Assembly: GCF_947494125.1 (NCBI RefSeq)
Contig: NZ_CANLTU010000009.1
Coordinates: 62,001-126,000 of the forward strand
Direction: 5' to 3'
DNA length: 64,000 bases
Origin: an uncultured Tenacibaculum sp.
Lineage (GTDB): Bacteria > Bacteroidota > Bacteroidia > Flavobacteriales > Flavobacteriaceae
In this document: piece after piece, positions 35,909-43,630 of the stretch
How positions within the stretch are numbered: position 1 is the first letter of the stretch
How the letters are laid out: every line of letters starts with the position of its first letter
Notes under the pieces: model-generated
What the model was told of the DNA's origin: nothing
Databases searched by the model: none
Seen by the model: only the letters and a program-made list of their open reading frames with translations
Program-made: the position numbers and the translations under genes

Positions 35909-35926
35909 ACCACTAAAAATAATAAT

Positions 35927-36037
35927 ATGAACACTTCATTAGAATTAATAGCTTATATCATTTATTTAACAATTAGTATTGGACTAACAACATTTGTATC
36001 ACAGCATCTTTTAAGAATAGTAAAATATTTATGTTAG
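35927..36037 (+). pseudogene. First part of a split small membrane protein gene
   Basis: A 36-codon frame (MNTSLELIAYIIYLTISIGL, then a basic end LLRIVKYLC). It matches the beginning of the 114-residue paralogue at 35071 (AYIIY at nearly the same position). The frame stops at TAG 36035-36037, and the rest of the homologous sequence continues in the -1 frame from ATG 36031. The joined length fits the paralogue to within a residue. It is either a frameshifted gene or two coupled short proteins. Confidence 0.5.
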
Positions 36038-36309
36038 ATATATTTCATCAGAGAGTAGAAATAGCAATGGCTACCAACAAGCTTTTTAAAATAGGGTTTT
36101 ATTTGTTAAATATAGGTTTTGCTCTACGAATTATAGAGATATATAGCTTAACAGGTTACAAAGATTTAGTTGAAACATTAAGTGCTAAAATTGGAGGTTT
36201 TTCAATTTATTTAGGAATTGTAATGATATTTTTTATCCTGTTTTTCTTAAAAGGAAGAAAAGCAAGTAAAGAAGAGAATTTAAAAATTGAAAAAGAAGTA
36301 AAATTATAG
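36031..36309 (+). CDS. Second part of a split small membrane protein gene
   Basis: 92 residues with two hydrophobic helices, GFYLLNIGFALRIIEIYSL (about 22-40) and IGGFSIYLGIVMIFFILFFL (about 55-74), and a charged tail (GRKASKEENLKIEKEVKL). FYLLNIG matches YYLLNIG of the 114-residue paralogue, 35 or so residues after the equivalent of that protein's start. The gene begins by overlapping the preceding 36-codon frame (ATGTTAG), in the -1 frame. It may be made by coupled re-initiation, by frameshifting, or be the remains of an intact gene. Confidence 0.55.
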   Translation: MLDIFHQRVEIAMATNKLFKIGFYLLNIGFALRIIEIYSLTGYKDLVETLSAKIGGFSIYLGIVMIFFILFFLKGRKASKEENLKIEKEVKL

Positions 36310-36343
36310 GGGAAGTTGCTAGTCACTATCTTGAAAAAGAAGA

Positions 36344-36373
36344 AAACCTCATGAGTTAATACTTATGAGGTTT
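36344..36373 (+). terminator. Hairpin after the first part of the GbsR cluster
   Basis: AAACCTCATGAGT pairs with ACTTATGAGGTTT (one G-T pair) around the loop TAAT. The following T-run is short. The core CCTCAT/ATGAGG recurs at 39123-39168 and 39908-39931. Confidence 0.55.
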
Positions 36374-36433
36374 ACGAAATGTTAAAGTAAACTATAATTA
36401 AGAGTAAAAAAGTTAATCATAATAAATTCTAAA

Positions 36434-36485
36434 GTAGAAAAGCATATCCGGAAAAGCTATTAAACTTAAGGTTTAAATTTTCTAC
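36434..36485. repeat. Nested inverted repeats upstream of the SRPBCC gene
   Basis: The outer arms GTAGAAAA (36434-36441) and TTTTCTAC (36478-36485) enclose the inner arms TTAAAC (36460-36465) and GTTTAA (36471-36476). This lies 31 nt before the start codon at 36517. It may be an operator or a structured leader; no promoter box is clear here. Confidence 0.4.
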
Positions 36486-36516
36486 GATTACCTTTAAAGA
36501 ATTTAAAATATAATGT

Positions 36517-36993
36517 ATGGCAGTAATAGTATTATACACAAAAATAAATGCAATCAAAGAAATAGTATTTGATCTTTCGCGTAGCATAGATTTACATAAA
36601 GTATCAGCTAAGAAAACGAATGAAAAAGCTATTGCAGGGAAAAAAGAAGGACTTATTGAGTTAAATGAAACCGTTACTTGGAGAGCAAAACATTTAGGAG
36701 TATATCAGAATTTCACTTCAAAAGTAATAGGGTGTAAAGCGTCAGATTATTTTGCAGACGAAATGGTGTCTGGAGTTTTTAAAAGTTTTAAACATGAACA
36801 TTATTTTTATAATAATGGTAATAATATTACTATGCTAATTGATGTTTTAAAATTTACCTCTCCTTTTGGATTATTGGGTAAGTTGATAGATTTTCTATTC
36901 CTTAAGAAATACATGACAAATTTTCTTAGAACAAGAAATAAAACAATACAAGACTTTGCAGAAACAAAAAAATGGAAAAAAGTATTAAATTAA
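36517..36993 (+). CDS. SRPBCC-fold ligand-binding protein
   Basis: 158 residues resembling the START/SRPBCC helix-grip fold. It begins with IVLYTKINAIKEIVFDLSRS (about 3-22) and has the typical strand pattern GLIELNETVTWRAKHLGVYQ (about 46-65) and a long C-terminal helix with FLRTRNKTIQDFAE (about 136-149). Such proteins bind hydrophobic ligands such as lipids or polyketides. No ligand can be inferred. It lies 6 nt before the DUF2071 gene and the pair is probably transcribed together. It is separated from the first part of the cluster by a hairpin and an inverted-repeat region. Confidence 0.62.
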   Translation: MAVIVLYTKINAIKEIVFDLSRSIDLHKVSAKKTNEKAIAGKKEGLIELNETVTWRAKHLGVYQNFTSKVIGCKASDYFADEMVSGVFKSFKHEHYFYNNGNNITMLIDVLKFTSPFGLLGKLIDFLFLKKYMTNFLRTRNKTIQDFAETKKWKKVLN

Positions 36994-36999
36994 GATAAT

Positions 37000-37704
37000 A
37001 TGAGTTTTTTAAAAGCAGAATGGAGAAAGTTATTAATGATAAATTACGAAATAGATCCAGAAATATTAAAACCGTATGTACCTAAAGGAACAGAATTAGA
37101 TTTTTATAATAACAAATGTTATGTAAGTTTAATTGGGTTTATGTTTGTTAATACAAAATTGTTAGGAGTTAAAATACCGTTTCATATAAATTTTGAAGAA
37201 GTAAACCTCCGTTTTTATGTAAAAAGGAAAGAAAACGAAATTGATAAAAGAGGAGTGGTGTTTATAAAAGAAATAGTACCAAAACTAGCAATAACATTTG
37301 TAGCAAATACTATTTATAATGAGAATTATGAAACGTTACCGATGAAACATGTATGGGAAGAAAAAGAAGATAAATTTAATATTTCATATCAATGGAAAAC
37401 TAATAAGCTATGGAATAAAATTGAAGTAAATGTTAAAAACGAAAAGAAAGAAATTGAAGACAATTCAGAAATAGAATTTATTTCAGAGCATTATTGGGGT
37501 TATTCGAAAGACAAAAATAAAACAACAGAATACGAAGTAAAACATCCTAAATGGAAATATTATCCTTTAATTAATTATAACGTAGGTGTAGATTTTTTAG
37601 CAAGCTATGGAAAGGATTTTGAGTTTTTAAACAAACAAAATCCAACATCAGTTTTTTTATTAGAAGGTTCAGGAATATCTGTAGAAAATAAAACGATATT
37701 ATAA
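37000..37704 (+). CDS. DUF2071 (YqjF-type) protein
   Basis: 234 residues. The opening FLKAEWRKLLMINYEIDPEI, then LKPYVPKGTELDFYNNKCYVS (about 22-42) and VSLIGFMFVNTKL, with later RGVVFIKEIVPKLAI and HPKWKYYPLINYNV, are hallmarks of the DUF2071/YqjF family. It is a cytoplasmic protein of unknown activity with an acetoacetate-decarboxylase-like fold in known structures. Length is normal. Last gene of the plus-strand cluster, ended by the hairpin at 37715-37745. No catalytic Lys assignment is attempted. Confidence 0.78.
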   Translation: MSFLKAEWRKLLMINYEIDPEILKPYVPKGTELDFYNNKCYVSLIGFMFVNTKLLGVKIPFHINFEEVNLRFYVKRKENEIDKRGVVFIKEIVPKLAITFVANTIYNENYETLPMKHVWEEKEDKFNISYQWKTNKLWNKIEVNVKNEKKEIEDNSEIEFISEHYWGYSKDKNKTTEYEVKHPKWKYYPLINYNVGVDFLASYGKDFEFLNKQNPTSVFLLEGSGISVENKTIL

Positions 37705-37714
37705 ATATTCTTAA

Positions 37715-37745
37715 AATACAGAGGTCCTTTTAGTACCTCTGTATT
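37715..37745. terminator. Terminator between the DUF2071 gene and the convergent small-protein gene
   Basis: An 11-bp stem, AATACAGAGGT with ACCTCTGTATT, around a 9-nt loop. T-rich sequence follows. Confidence 0.75.
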
Positions 37746-37770
37746 ATATTAAAAATTTCAATTATACAAT

Positions 37771-38025
37771 TTAATAAATCAAAACAGTATCTGTTTTAAT
37801 TACAGTTTCATCAGGTAATACTTCAATATAAAAGCCTTTTGTTCTTACCAAATAAATAATATCTTTTTCAAGTAGATTTCCAGAAGCTTCAATTCGAAGT
37901 ACATTGTCAATATCTTCTATGTCTATAGACCAATTAATAATACTTTGATGATTATTAAATATAAGTTCTAAAGATTTAACCTTCTTTTCAGATTCAATAT
38001 TTGTTCGAAATATTAATAGTTCCAT
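37771..38025 (-). CDS. Small soluble protein of ferredoxin-like pattern, function unknown
   Basis: 84 residues with a beta-alpha-beta pattern: ELLIFRTNIESEKKVKSLEL (strand-helix), then WSIDIEDIDNVLRIEASGNL and the helix EKDIIYLVRTKGFYIEVL. The layout resembles heavy-metal-associated (HMA) domains, but it lacks the CxxC metal site, so metal binding is unlikely. I recognise a conserved flavobacterial hypothetical family but no function. Third gene of the sigma-factor operon on the minus strand, 5 nt after the membrane protein. Confidence 0.55.
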   Translation of the reverse strand: MELLIFRTNIESEKKVKSLELIFNNHQSIINWSIDIEDIDNVLRIEASGNLLEKDIIYLVRTKGFYIEVLPDETVIKTDTVLIY

Positions 38026-38030
38026 ATTTT

Positions 38031-38435
38031 TTATTCTAAATCGGTTTTTTGAGGATTATCTTGATTTGGGTTTGTTTTTTTGTCAACATACTGAGTATAG
38101 TATTTATCGCCTTCTTCTTTCCAAAATTTATCATAATGTTTCCATTTAGAAAAATCGGTTTTATTGTCTTTATCACATTTTTTATTAGACTTTTTACTAC
38201 CACTACCGCCACAACCTCCAATTAATATTCTTAGAAGAATGAATAACCCAACAGCTTGCCAATAAGTAAGTGTAGTAAGACCGAAAATTTCAGGCATCAA
38301 CCAGTTCCATAACCACATTATTACAAAGCCAAATAAAATAGCTAAACCAGTAATAAATAGTGCTCCAAAAATGATGATACCTATTATTTCAATGGGTGAT
38401 TTTTTTCTAAATTTATGTGTAAAAAAATTTGTCAT
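38031..38435 (-). CDS. Membrane protein with Gly/Cys motif and charged tail, sigma-factor partner
   Basis: 134 residues: a short basic N-terminus, a hydrophobic helix (IEIIGIIIFGALFITGLAILF, about 15-35) running on to about 45, a second near YWQAVGLFILLRILI (about 58-72), then GGCGGSGSKKSNKKCD and a soluble, strongly charged C-terminus. The two Cys (about 75 and 87) are spaced too widely for a simple zinc finger. It overlaps the sigma gene by 4 nt (ATGA), so translation is coupled. It is a candidate membrane regulator of that sigma factor by position; no known anti-sigma motif is seen. Confidence 0.55.
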   Translation of the reverse strand: MTNFFTHKFRKKSPIEIIGIIIFGALFITGLAILFGFVIMWLWNWLMPEIFGLTTLTYWQAVGLFILLRILIGGCGGSGSKKSNKKCDKDNKTDFSKWKHYDKFWKEEGDKYYTQYVDKKTNPNQDNPQKTDLE

Positions 38436-38974
38436 GATTTAATGATTTTATGTTTTTGTAATTCTAATTCTATTTTTTTATACAATATCCCAATTGCTCT
38501 ATGTCTTCTGGACATTAAGGTTCCTATAGGAATTCCAGTTTTAGATGAAATTTCTTTATAAGTATACCCTTCAAAATCTACAGCGATAATAATATCTTTA
38601 TAAGCTGCCTTTAAATCTTCAATACAATATTTTAAGATTGATATCATTTGATCTGAATTGTAATGGTTTTCAGAATGATTAAGGACATCAACTATCTCTA
38701 ATAAATTTTCATCAGTTTCCAATCTATTAGCTTTTTTAGGAGCTCTCATTGTATCAATAATTTTGTTTTTTATTGATCTATAAACGAAACTAGCTACATT
38801 ATTTATAGGCCCATATCTATCAGCACCAGCAAATAATTTTAAAGCAACATCTTGAATTATATCTTCAGCATTACGATTAACAGTATCACTTATTCTAGTA
38901 TTTATATACCTTTTAAGTGATAGATATTCTCTACCAAAAAAATCTTTAAGCTTTTTTGTGTTTTCTGATTCCAA
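38432..38974 (-). CDS. ECF-type RNA polymerase sigma factor
   Basis: 180 residues with a sigma-70 region 2 in LSLKRYINTRISDTVNRNAE and AEDIIQDVALKLFAG (about 36-50), and SFVYRSIKNKIIDTM (about 61-75). Region 4 has LKAAYKDIIIAVDFEGYTYK followed by the recognition helix in SSKTGIPIGTLMSRRHRAIG (about 145-164). It heads an operon with a membrane protein (4-nt overlap) and a small soluble protein. It is distinct from the sigma factor at 33585, with little sequence likeness beyond the shared fold. No promoter box is obvious; a 6-bp inverted repeat (39063-39078) lies about 90 nt upstream. Confidence 0.82.
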   Translation of the reverse strand: MESENTKKLKDFFGREYLSLKRYINTRISDTVNRNAEDIIQDVALKLFAGADRYGPINNVASFVYRSIKNKIIDTMRAPKKANRLETDENLLEIVDVLNHSENHYNSDQMISILKYCIEDLKAAYKDIIIAVDFEGYTYKEISSKTGIPIGTLMSRRHRAIGILYKKIELELQKHKIIKS

Positions 38975-39122
38975 ATTATTTAAAAACCTTTATATGAAGA
39001 GTCTTTGTTTTAAAAGACGATGTTTTTTTAATTTATTGCATTTTTAAAAAAATAAATTGAAAGTAAGTTAATACTTACATCTATGATATTATTTAAAAGT
39101 AATTCTATTTATAAAATAGGAA

Positions 39123-39168
39123 TACTAAAAAACCTCATAAGTGTTAACACTTATGAGGTTTTTTAGTA
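39123..39168 (-). terminator. 46-nt perfect palindrome terminator
   Basis: Bases 39123-39145 are the exact reverse complement of 39146-39168, with core ACCTCATAAGTG and runs of A and T at the ends. It follows the plug-protein gene that ends at 39185 and works on both strands. Confidence 0.8.
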
Positions 39169-39184
39169 CGCTTAATTAAGAGTT

Positions 39185-39805
39185 CTAATAAGTTTTAACT
39201 TCTATTACACCATTAGCACCTCTAGAACCATATTTAGATGTTTCTGGACCTTTTAATACTGTAATAGATTTTATAGAAGTAGGAACTATATCACCAAAAA
39301 TAATCTGATCAACAGCAGTATTATTAACAACAAATAAAGGAGTAGTACTCCCATTAATACTGTTATAACCTCTAATGTTAATACTGTTATTTGGGTCAAT
39401 TGTTACACCAGGTACTTGCCCTCGCATATAATCATATATTGTTTTAAATTGAGCAGCACTCAAGTTTTTAGAATTAGAATCATTAATAGTATAATGGTCT
39501 TTTCCTCCTTTTATGGTAATTACGATATTTTTTTTGCCGTTATAAGTAATTTTTTTTATTCCAATTTTAGGTGAGAAAGCACTAATTTCTTTCGGTATTT
39601 TTGTTAGTTTAGTTTTAAAAAAACCTTTTGAATTTGTCCACCTTTTTTGTCTTACATTATCAAAAAGAATAATTGCTTTGGGTATTGGTTTATTATTATT
39701 GTCTTTAACTTGAATAATTAAGTTTTTGCTCTTTGTTGATTGAGCATTTATATTAAAGTTAAAAAAAAGGAATCCAAATAAAACTAAGAATATATATTTT
39801 TTCAT
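39185..39805 (-). CDS. TonB plug-domain protein without a barrel
   Basis: 206 residues: a signal peptide (FLVLFGFLFFNFNINAQ), then a CarboxypepD-reg-like beta domain (about 28-100, NLIIQVKDNNNKPIPKAIIL), and a plug-like domain (about 110-206) with FKTIYDYMRGQVPGVTIDPN, INIRGYNSINGSTTPLFVVN, VDQI, and LKGPETSKYGSRGANGVIEV, as in SusC/TonB receptors. The C-terminus comes where a barrel of about 600 residues would normally begin. It may bind a partner barrel or occlude a pore. It is a single-gene unit with a promoter box at 39839-39846. Confidence 0.75.
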   Translation of the reverse strand: MKKYIFLVLFGFLFFNFNINAQSTKSKNLIIQVKDNNNKPIPKAIILFDNVRQKRWTNSKGFFKTKLTKIPKEISAFSPKIGIKKITYNGKKNIVITIKGGKDHYTINDSNSKNLSAAQFKTIYDYMRGQVPGVTIDPNNSINIRGYNSINGSTTPLFVVNNTAVDQIIFGDIVPTSIKSITVLKGPETSKYGSRGANGVIEVKTY

Positions 39806-39838
39806 TTTTTATGAGGTTTTAAGGTTTTACTAAAATAA

Positions 39839-39846
39839 CAAAATTA
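39839..39846 (-). promoter_or_regulatory. -7 box for the plug-protein gene
   Basis: TAATTTTG on the minus strand matches TAnnTTTG, 33 nt upstream of the start codon at 39805. Confidence 0.5.
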
Positions 39847-39897
39847 AATTAAATATTAAGTTGAATTTATTTCATTATAATCTTAGGTGTTTGGTAA

Positions 39898-39931
39898 TCA
39901 AAAAAATAAGCCTCATGAAAACATGAGGCTT
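39898..39931 (-). terminator. Terminator after icmF
   Basis: A 10-bp stem AAGCCTCATG/CATGAGGCTT with loop TTTT on the minus strand, followed by a T-run on that strand. It lies 21 nt after the icmF stop codon. Confidence 0.82.
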
Positions 39932-39952
39932 GTTATATTTAAAGAAACAGTT

Positions 39953-42900
39953 TTACATATTTCTCCTATATTGCCCACCAACCTTAAATAAAGCTTGCGT
40001 AATTTGACCTAAAGAACAATATTTAGTTGCTTCCATTAATTTATCGAATAAGTTTTCATTCTGAACAGCAGCTTCTTGTAAAATAGCTAGTTGTTCTTGA
40101 ACTTTTCCATCATTGGCTTTGTTCAATAATTCTTTTGTTTGAATTTGGAATTGCTTTTCTTCTTCCGTTGCACGAATAACTTCAGCAGGTTGTACTGTAG
40201 GTGAGCCTTTAGAACTTAAGAAAGTATTTACACCAATAATTGGAAATTCGCCAGTATGTTTTAAAGTCTCATAATATAAACTTTCTTCTTGTATTTTAGA
40301 ACGTTGATACATGGTTTCCATAGCTCCTAAAACGCCTCCACGTTCGGTAATTCTATCAAACTCTAATAATACTGCTTCTTCAACTAAATCAGTTAATTCT
40401 TCAATAATAAAAGCACCTTGAATTGGATTTTCATTTTTGGCTAAACCTAATTCTTTATTGATAATCAACTGAATTGCCATTGCTCTACGAACAGATTCTT
40501 CTGTAGGTGTTGTAATCGCTTCATCATACGCATTTGTATGTAATGAATTACAATTGTCATTGATTGCATATAAAGCTTGAAGCGTAGTACGAATATCGTT
40601 AAAATCAATTTCTTGTGCGTGCAAAGAACGACCAGAAGTTTGAATATGATATTTTAACATTTGAGCTCTTGGGTTAGCTCCGTATTTATGTTTCAAGGCT
40701 TTTGCCCAAATTTTACGAGCAACACGACCAATTACTGAATATTCAGGGTCAATTCCGTTAGAGAAAAAGAACGATAAGTTTGGTCCAAATTTATTAATGT
40801 CCATCCCACGAGATAAATAGTATTCAACATAGGTAAATCCGTTTGATAATGTCAACGCTAATTGTGTAATTGGGTTTGCACCAGCTTCTGCAATATGGTA
40901 TCCAGAAATTGAAACAGAATAAAAATTACGAACTTGTTTTTCAATGAAGTATTCTTGAACATCTCCCATTAAACGTAAGGCAAATTCAGTAGAGAATATA
41001 CACGTATTTTGTGCTTGATCTTCTTTTAAAATATCAGCTTGTACAGTTCCTCTAACTTGTGCTAAAGTTGTTTTTTTAATTTCAGCATATACTTCCGAAG
41101 GTAAAACCATATCACCAGTTAAACCTAAAAGTAGTAGACCTAAACCGTCATTTCCTTCTGGTAATTTTCCTTGATAAACAGGTCTATCTAATCCTTTAGA
41201 ATCATAAATTTCTTTGAACTTAGCTTCAACTTGTTTTTCTAATTTATTTTCTTTGATGTATTTCTCACAATTCTGATCGATTGCAGCATTCATAAAGAAA
41301 CCTAACAACATTGGTGCTGGTCCATTTATAGTCATCGATACAGAAGTCATAGCGTGACTTAAATCGAAACCTGAATATAATTTTTTAGCATCGTCTAAAC
41401 AACAAATAGAAACACCTGCATTACCAATCTTACCATAAATGTCAGGTCTAAGTCCTGGGTCATTTCCATATAAAGTAACCGAATCAAAAGCTGTTGATAA
41501 TCGTTTAGCTGGCATGCCTAAACTTACATAGTGGAAACGTCTGTTAGTACGTTCTGGACCACCCTCACCAGCAAACATTCTAGTTGGATCTTCTCCAGTT
41601 CTTTTAAAAGGATATAATCCTGATGCGTATGGGAATTCTCCAGGAACGTTTTCTTGTAAACTCCAACGTAATAAATCTCCCCAAGCTTGATATTTAGGTA
41701 AAGATACTTTAGGTATTTGGGTATGTGATAACGATTCTGTATGTGTGGCTATTTTAATTTCTTTGTCACGTACTTTAAACGTGTAAATAGGATTTTTATA
41801 TTTTTCAACCTTTTCTTGCCAGTTTAAAATAACTTCCCAGTTATGTGGATCAAGATTAAGTTTTACTTTATCAAATTGAGCAATTAATAATTTTAAAAAG
41901 TCTGTATCGTCCTTAGCAGACTCTTGAGATAAAATTTCATCTTCATTTAACCCTGTTTTAATAATTGTTGCAGGTGAATTTATAATAGACTCTATGGTTT
42001 TATGAATACCATACAATTTCTGAGCAACAATAACTTGATCGTCAACTTTTTTATCATAAGCTCTATTACTTTCTGATATTTCAGATAAATAACGAACTCT
42101 ACTTGGAGGAATTACAAATATCTTTTCAGACATTTCCTTAGTAATTTCCATACTAGATTTTAAATCTGCATTCGTTTTTTCAACTAACTTATCCATAATA
42201 CGTTTATATAACGTATTCATTCCTGGGTCGTTAAATTGTGACGCAATCGTTCCAAAAACTGGCATGTCATCCATATGAACATCCCAAAGGTTATTGTTAC
42301 GCATATATTGTTTTTTAACATCACGTATAGCATCTAAAGCACCACGTTTGTCAAATTTATTAATGGCAACCAAATCAGCAAAATCAAGCATGTCGATTTT
42401 TTCTAATTGTGTTGCAGCTCCAAATTCTGGAGTCATTACATATAGTGAAGTATCAGAATGCTCAATGATTTCGGTATCAGACTGTCCAATACCAGAAGTT
42501 TCTAAAATAATTAAATCAAACTCGGCAGCTTTTAAAACTTGTACAGCTTCATTTACATATTTAGATAAAGCTAAATTAGATTGACGTGTTGCCAAAGAAC
42601 GCATATATACACGTTCGTTATTAATCGCATTCATACGAATACGGTCACCTAATAAAGCACCCCCAGTTTTACGTTTTGAAGGATCAACAGAAATTAAACC
42701 GATAGTTTTCTCAGGGAAATCAATTAAAAAACGACGAACTAATTCATCTACTAATGAAGATTTACCAGCACCACCAGTACCTGTAATTCCTAAAACAGGA
42801 GTTTTTGAACTTTTATTTTTTTCATGTATAGCGTTTAAAGTTTCTTTTGCTACTTCAGGAAAGTTTTCTGCTGAAGAAATAATACGTGCTATGCTTCCAA

Positions 42901-43387
42901 TTTCTTTTTCAGCTAAATTATTTATTTCTCCATTTAATTCATCACCAATGGCAAAATCTGATGTTTTTACCAAATCGTTAATCATTCCTTGTAAACCTAA
43001 TTCACGTCCATCATCTGGAGAATAAATACGGGTAATTCCATAATCCATTAATTCTTTAATTTCTTCAGGTAGAATTACACCACCACCACCACCAAAAATT
43101 TTGATATGGCTCGCACCTTTTTCTTTCAGTAAATCGTACATGTATTTAAAGTACTCTGTATGACCTCCTTGATAAGATGTCATAGCAATAGCATTTGCAT
43201 CTTCTTGAATTGCACAGTTTACTACTTCTTCAACACTTCTATCATGACCTAAGTGAATTACCTCTACACCGGTAGATTGTATAATTCTACGCATAATATT
43301 TATGGCAGCATCATGCCCATCAAATAAAGATGCAGCTGTTACAATTCTAACTTTATGTATTGGTTTATAAGGTGCTATTTGTTCCAT
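39953..43387 (-). CDS. icmF: Fused acyl-CoA mutase (IcmF type): B12, G-protein and mutase domains
   Basis: 1144 residues combining three parts found separately in methylmalonyl-CoA mutase systems. The N-terminal B12-binding domain has DGHDAA (23-28, His25 as the cobalt ligand). The MeaB-type GTPase chaperone has Walker [13 protein letters not shown] near residue 200-211 and NKFDKRG near 340. The mutase TIM-barrel covers about 570-1144, with [10 protein letters not shown] and [15 protein letters not shown]. This order matches IcmF, which interconverts isobutyryl-CoA and n-butyryl-CoA (and related acyl-CoAs) with adenosylcobalamin. The exact substrate cannot be read off. It is monocistronic, with a terminator downstream and no clear promoter box. 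Confidence 0.9.
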   Translation of the reverse strand: MEQIAPYKPIHKVRIVTAASLFDGHDAAINIMRRIIQSTGVEVIHLGHDRSVEEVVNCAIQEDANAIAMTSYQGGHTEYFKYMYDLLKEKGASHIKIFGGGGGVILPEEIKELMDYGITRIYSPDDGRELGLQGMINDLVKTSDFAIGDELNGEINNLAEKEIGSIARIISSAENFPEVAKETLNAIHEKNKSSKTPVLGITGTGGAGKSSLVDELVRRFLIDFPEKTIGLISVDPSKRKTGGALLGDRIRMNAINNERVYMRSLATRQSNLALSKYVNEAVQVLKAAEFDLIILETSGIGQSDTEIIEHSDTSLYVMTPEFGAATQLEKIDMLDFADLVAINKFDKRGALDAIRDVKKQYMRNNNLWDVHMDDMPVFGTIASQFNDPGMNTLYKRIMDKLVEKTNADLKSSMEITKEMSEKIFVIPPSRVRYLSEISESNRAYDKKVDDQVIVAQKLYGIHKTIESIINSPATIIKTGLNEDEILSQESAKDDTDFLKLLIAQFDKVKLNLDPHNWEVILNWQEKVEKYKNPIYTFKVRDKEIKIATHTESLSHTQIPKVSLPKYQAWGDLLRWSLQENVPGEFPYASGLYPFKRTGEDPTRMFAGEGGPERTNRRFHYVSLGMPAKRLSTAFDSVTLYGNDPGLRPDIYGKIGNAGVSICCLDDAKKLYSGFDLSHAMTSVSMTINGPAPMLLGFFMNAAIDQNCEKYIKENKLEKQVEAKFKEIYDSKGLDRPVYQGKLPEGNDGLGLLLLGLTGDMVLPSEVYAEIKKTTLAQVRGTVQADILKEDQAQNTCIFSTEFALRLMGDVQEYFIEKQVRNFYSVSISGYHIAEAGANPITQLALTLSNGFTYVEYYLSRGMDINKFGPNLSFFFSNGIDPEYSVIGRVARKIWAKALKHKYGANPRAQMLKYHIQTSGRSLHAQEIDFNDIRTTLQALYAINDNCNSLHTNAYDEAITTPTEESVRRAMAIQLIINKELGLAKNENPIQGAFIIEELTDLVEEAVLLEFDRITERGGVLGAMETMYQRSKIQEESLYYETLKHTGEFPIIGVNTFLSSKGSPTVQPAEVIRATEEEKQFQIQTKELLNKANDGKVQEQLAILQEAAVQNENLFDKLMEATKYCSLGQITQALFKVGGQYRRNM

Positions 43388-43567
43388 TCGTAAATTAACT
43401 TAAATTTTCGGTACGCAATTTACGGAAATATTAAAAAATAAAAGGATTTACTAAGAATAATAAAAGCTCTAGATGTTAGGGTATAAGAGGAAGTAATTGT
43501 TAAAGTTTATATAAAACAAAAAAGAGATATACTTTTTTAAAATATTACTCATTGTAAAAAGATATTT

Positions 43568-43591
43568 TCTACTGTTTGTAACAAAAGTAGA
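43568..43591. repeat. Inverted repeat before the 7TM-AraC regulator gene
   Basis: TCTACT (43568-43573) and AGTAGA (43586-43591), 12 nt apart, lie 39 nt before the start codon at 43631. A possible operator; no TAnnTTTG box is clear nearby. Confidence 0.35.
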
Positions 43592-43630
43592 GTTATGGCA
43601 TCTTACAGTAATATAACAACATACTATTAA

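Noticed and set aside
39084..39167. Short plus-strand frame running through the 46-nt palindrome
   Set aside because: The frame exists only because the palindrome lacks stops in that phase; it has no promoter and overlaps a terminator.
33000..39180. Genomic island or prophage
   Set aside because: The genes are of accessory type, but base composition looks like the rest of the window and there is no tRNA, integrase, transposase or phage structural gene.
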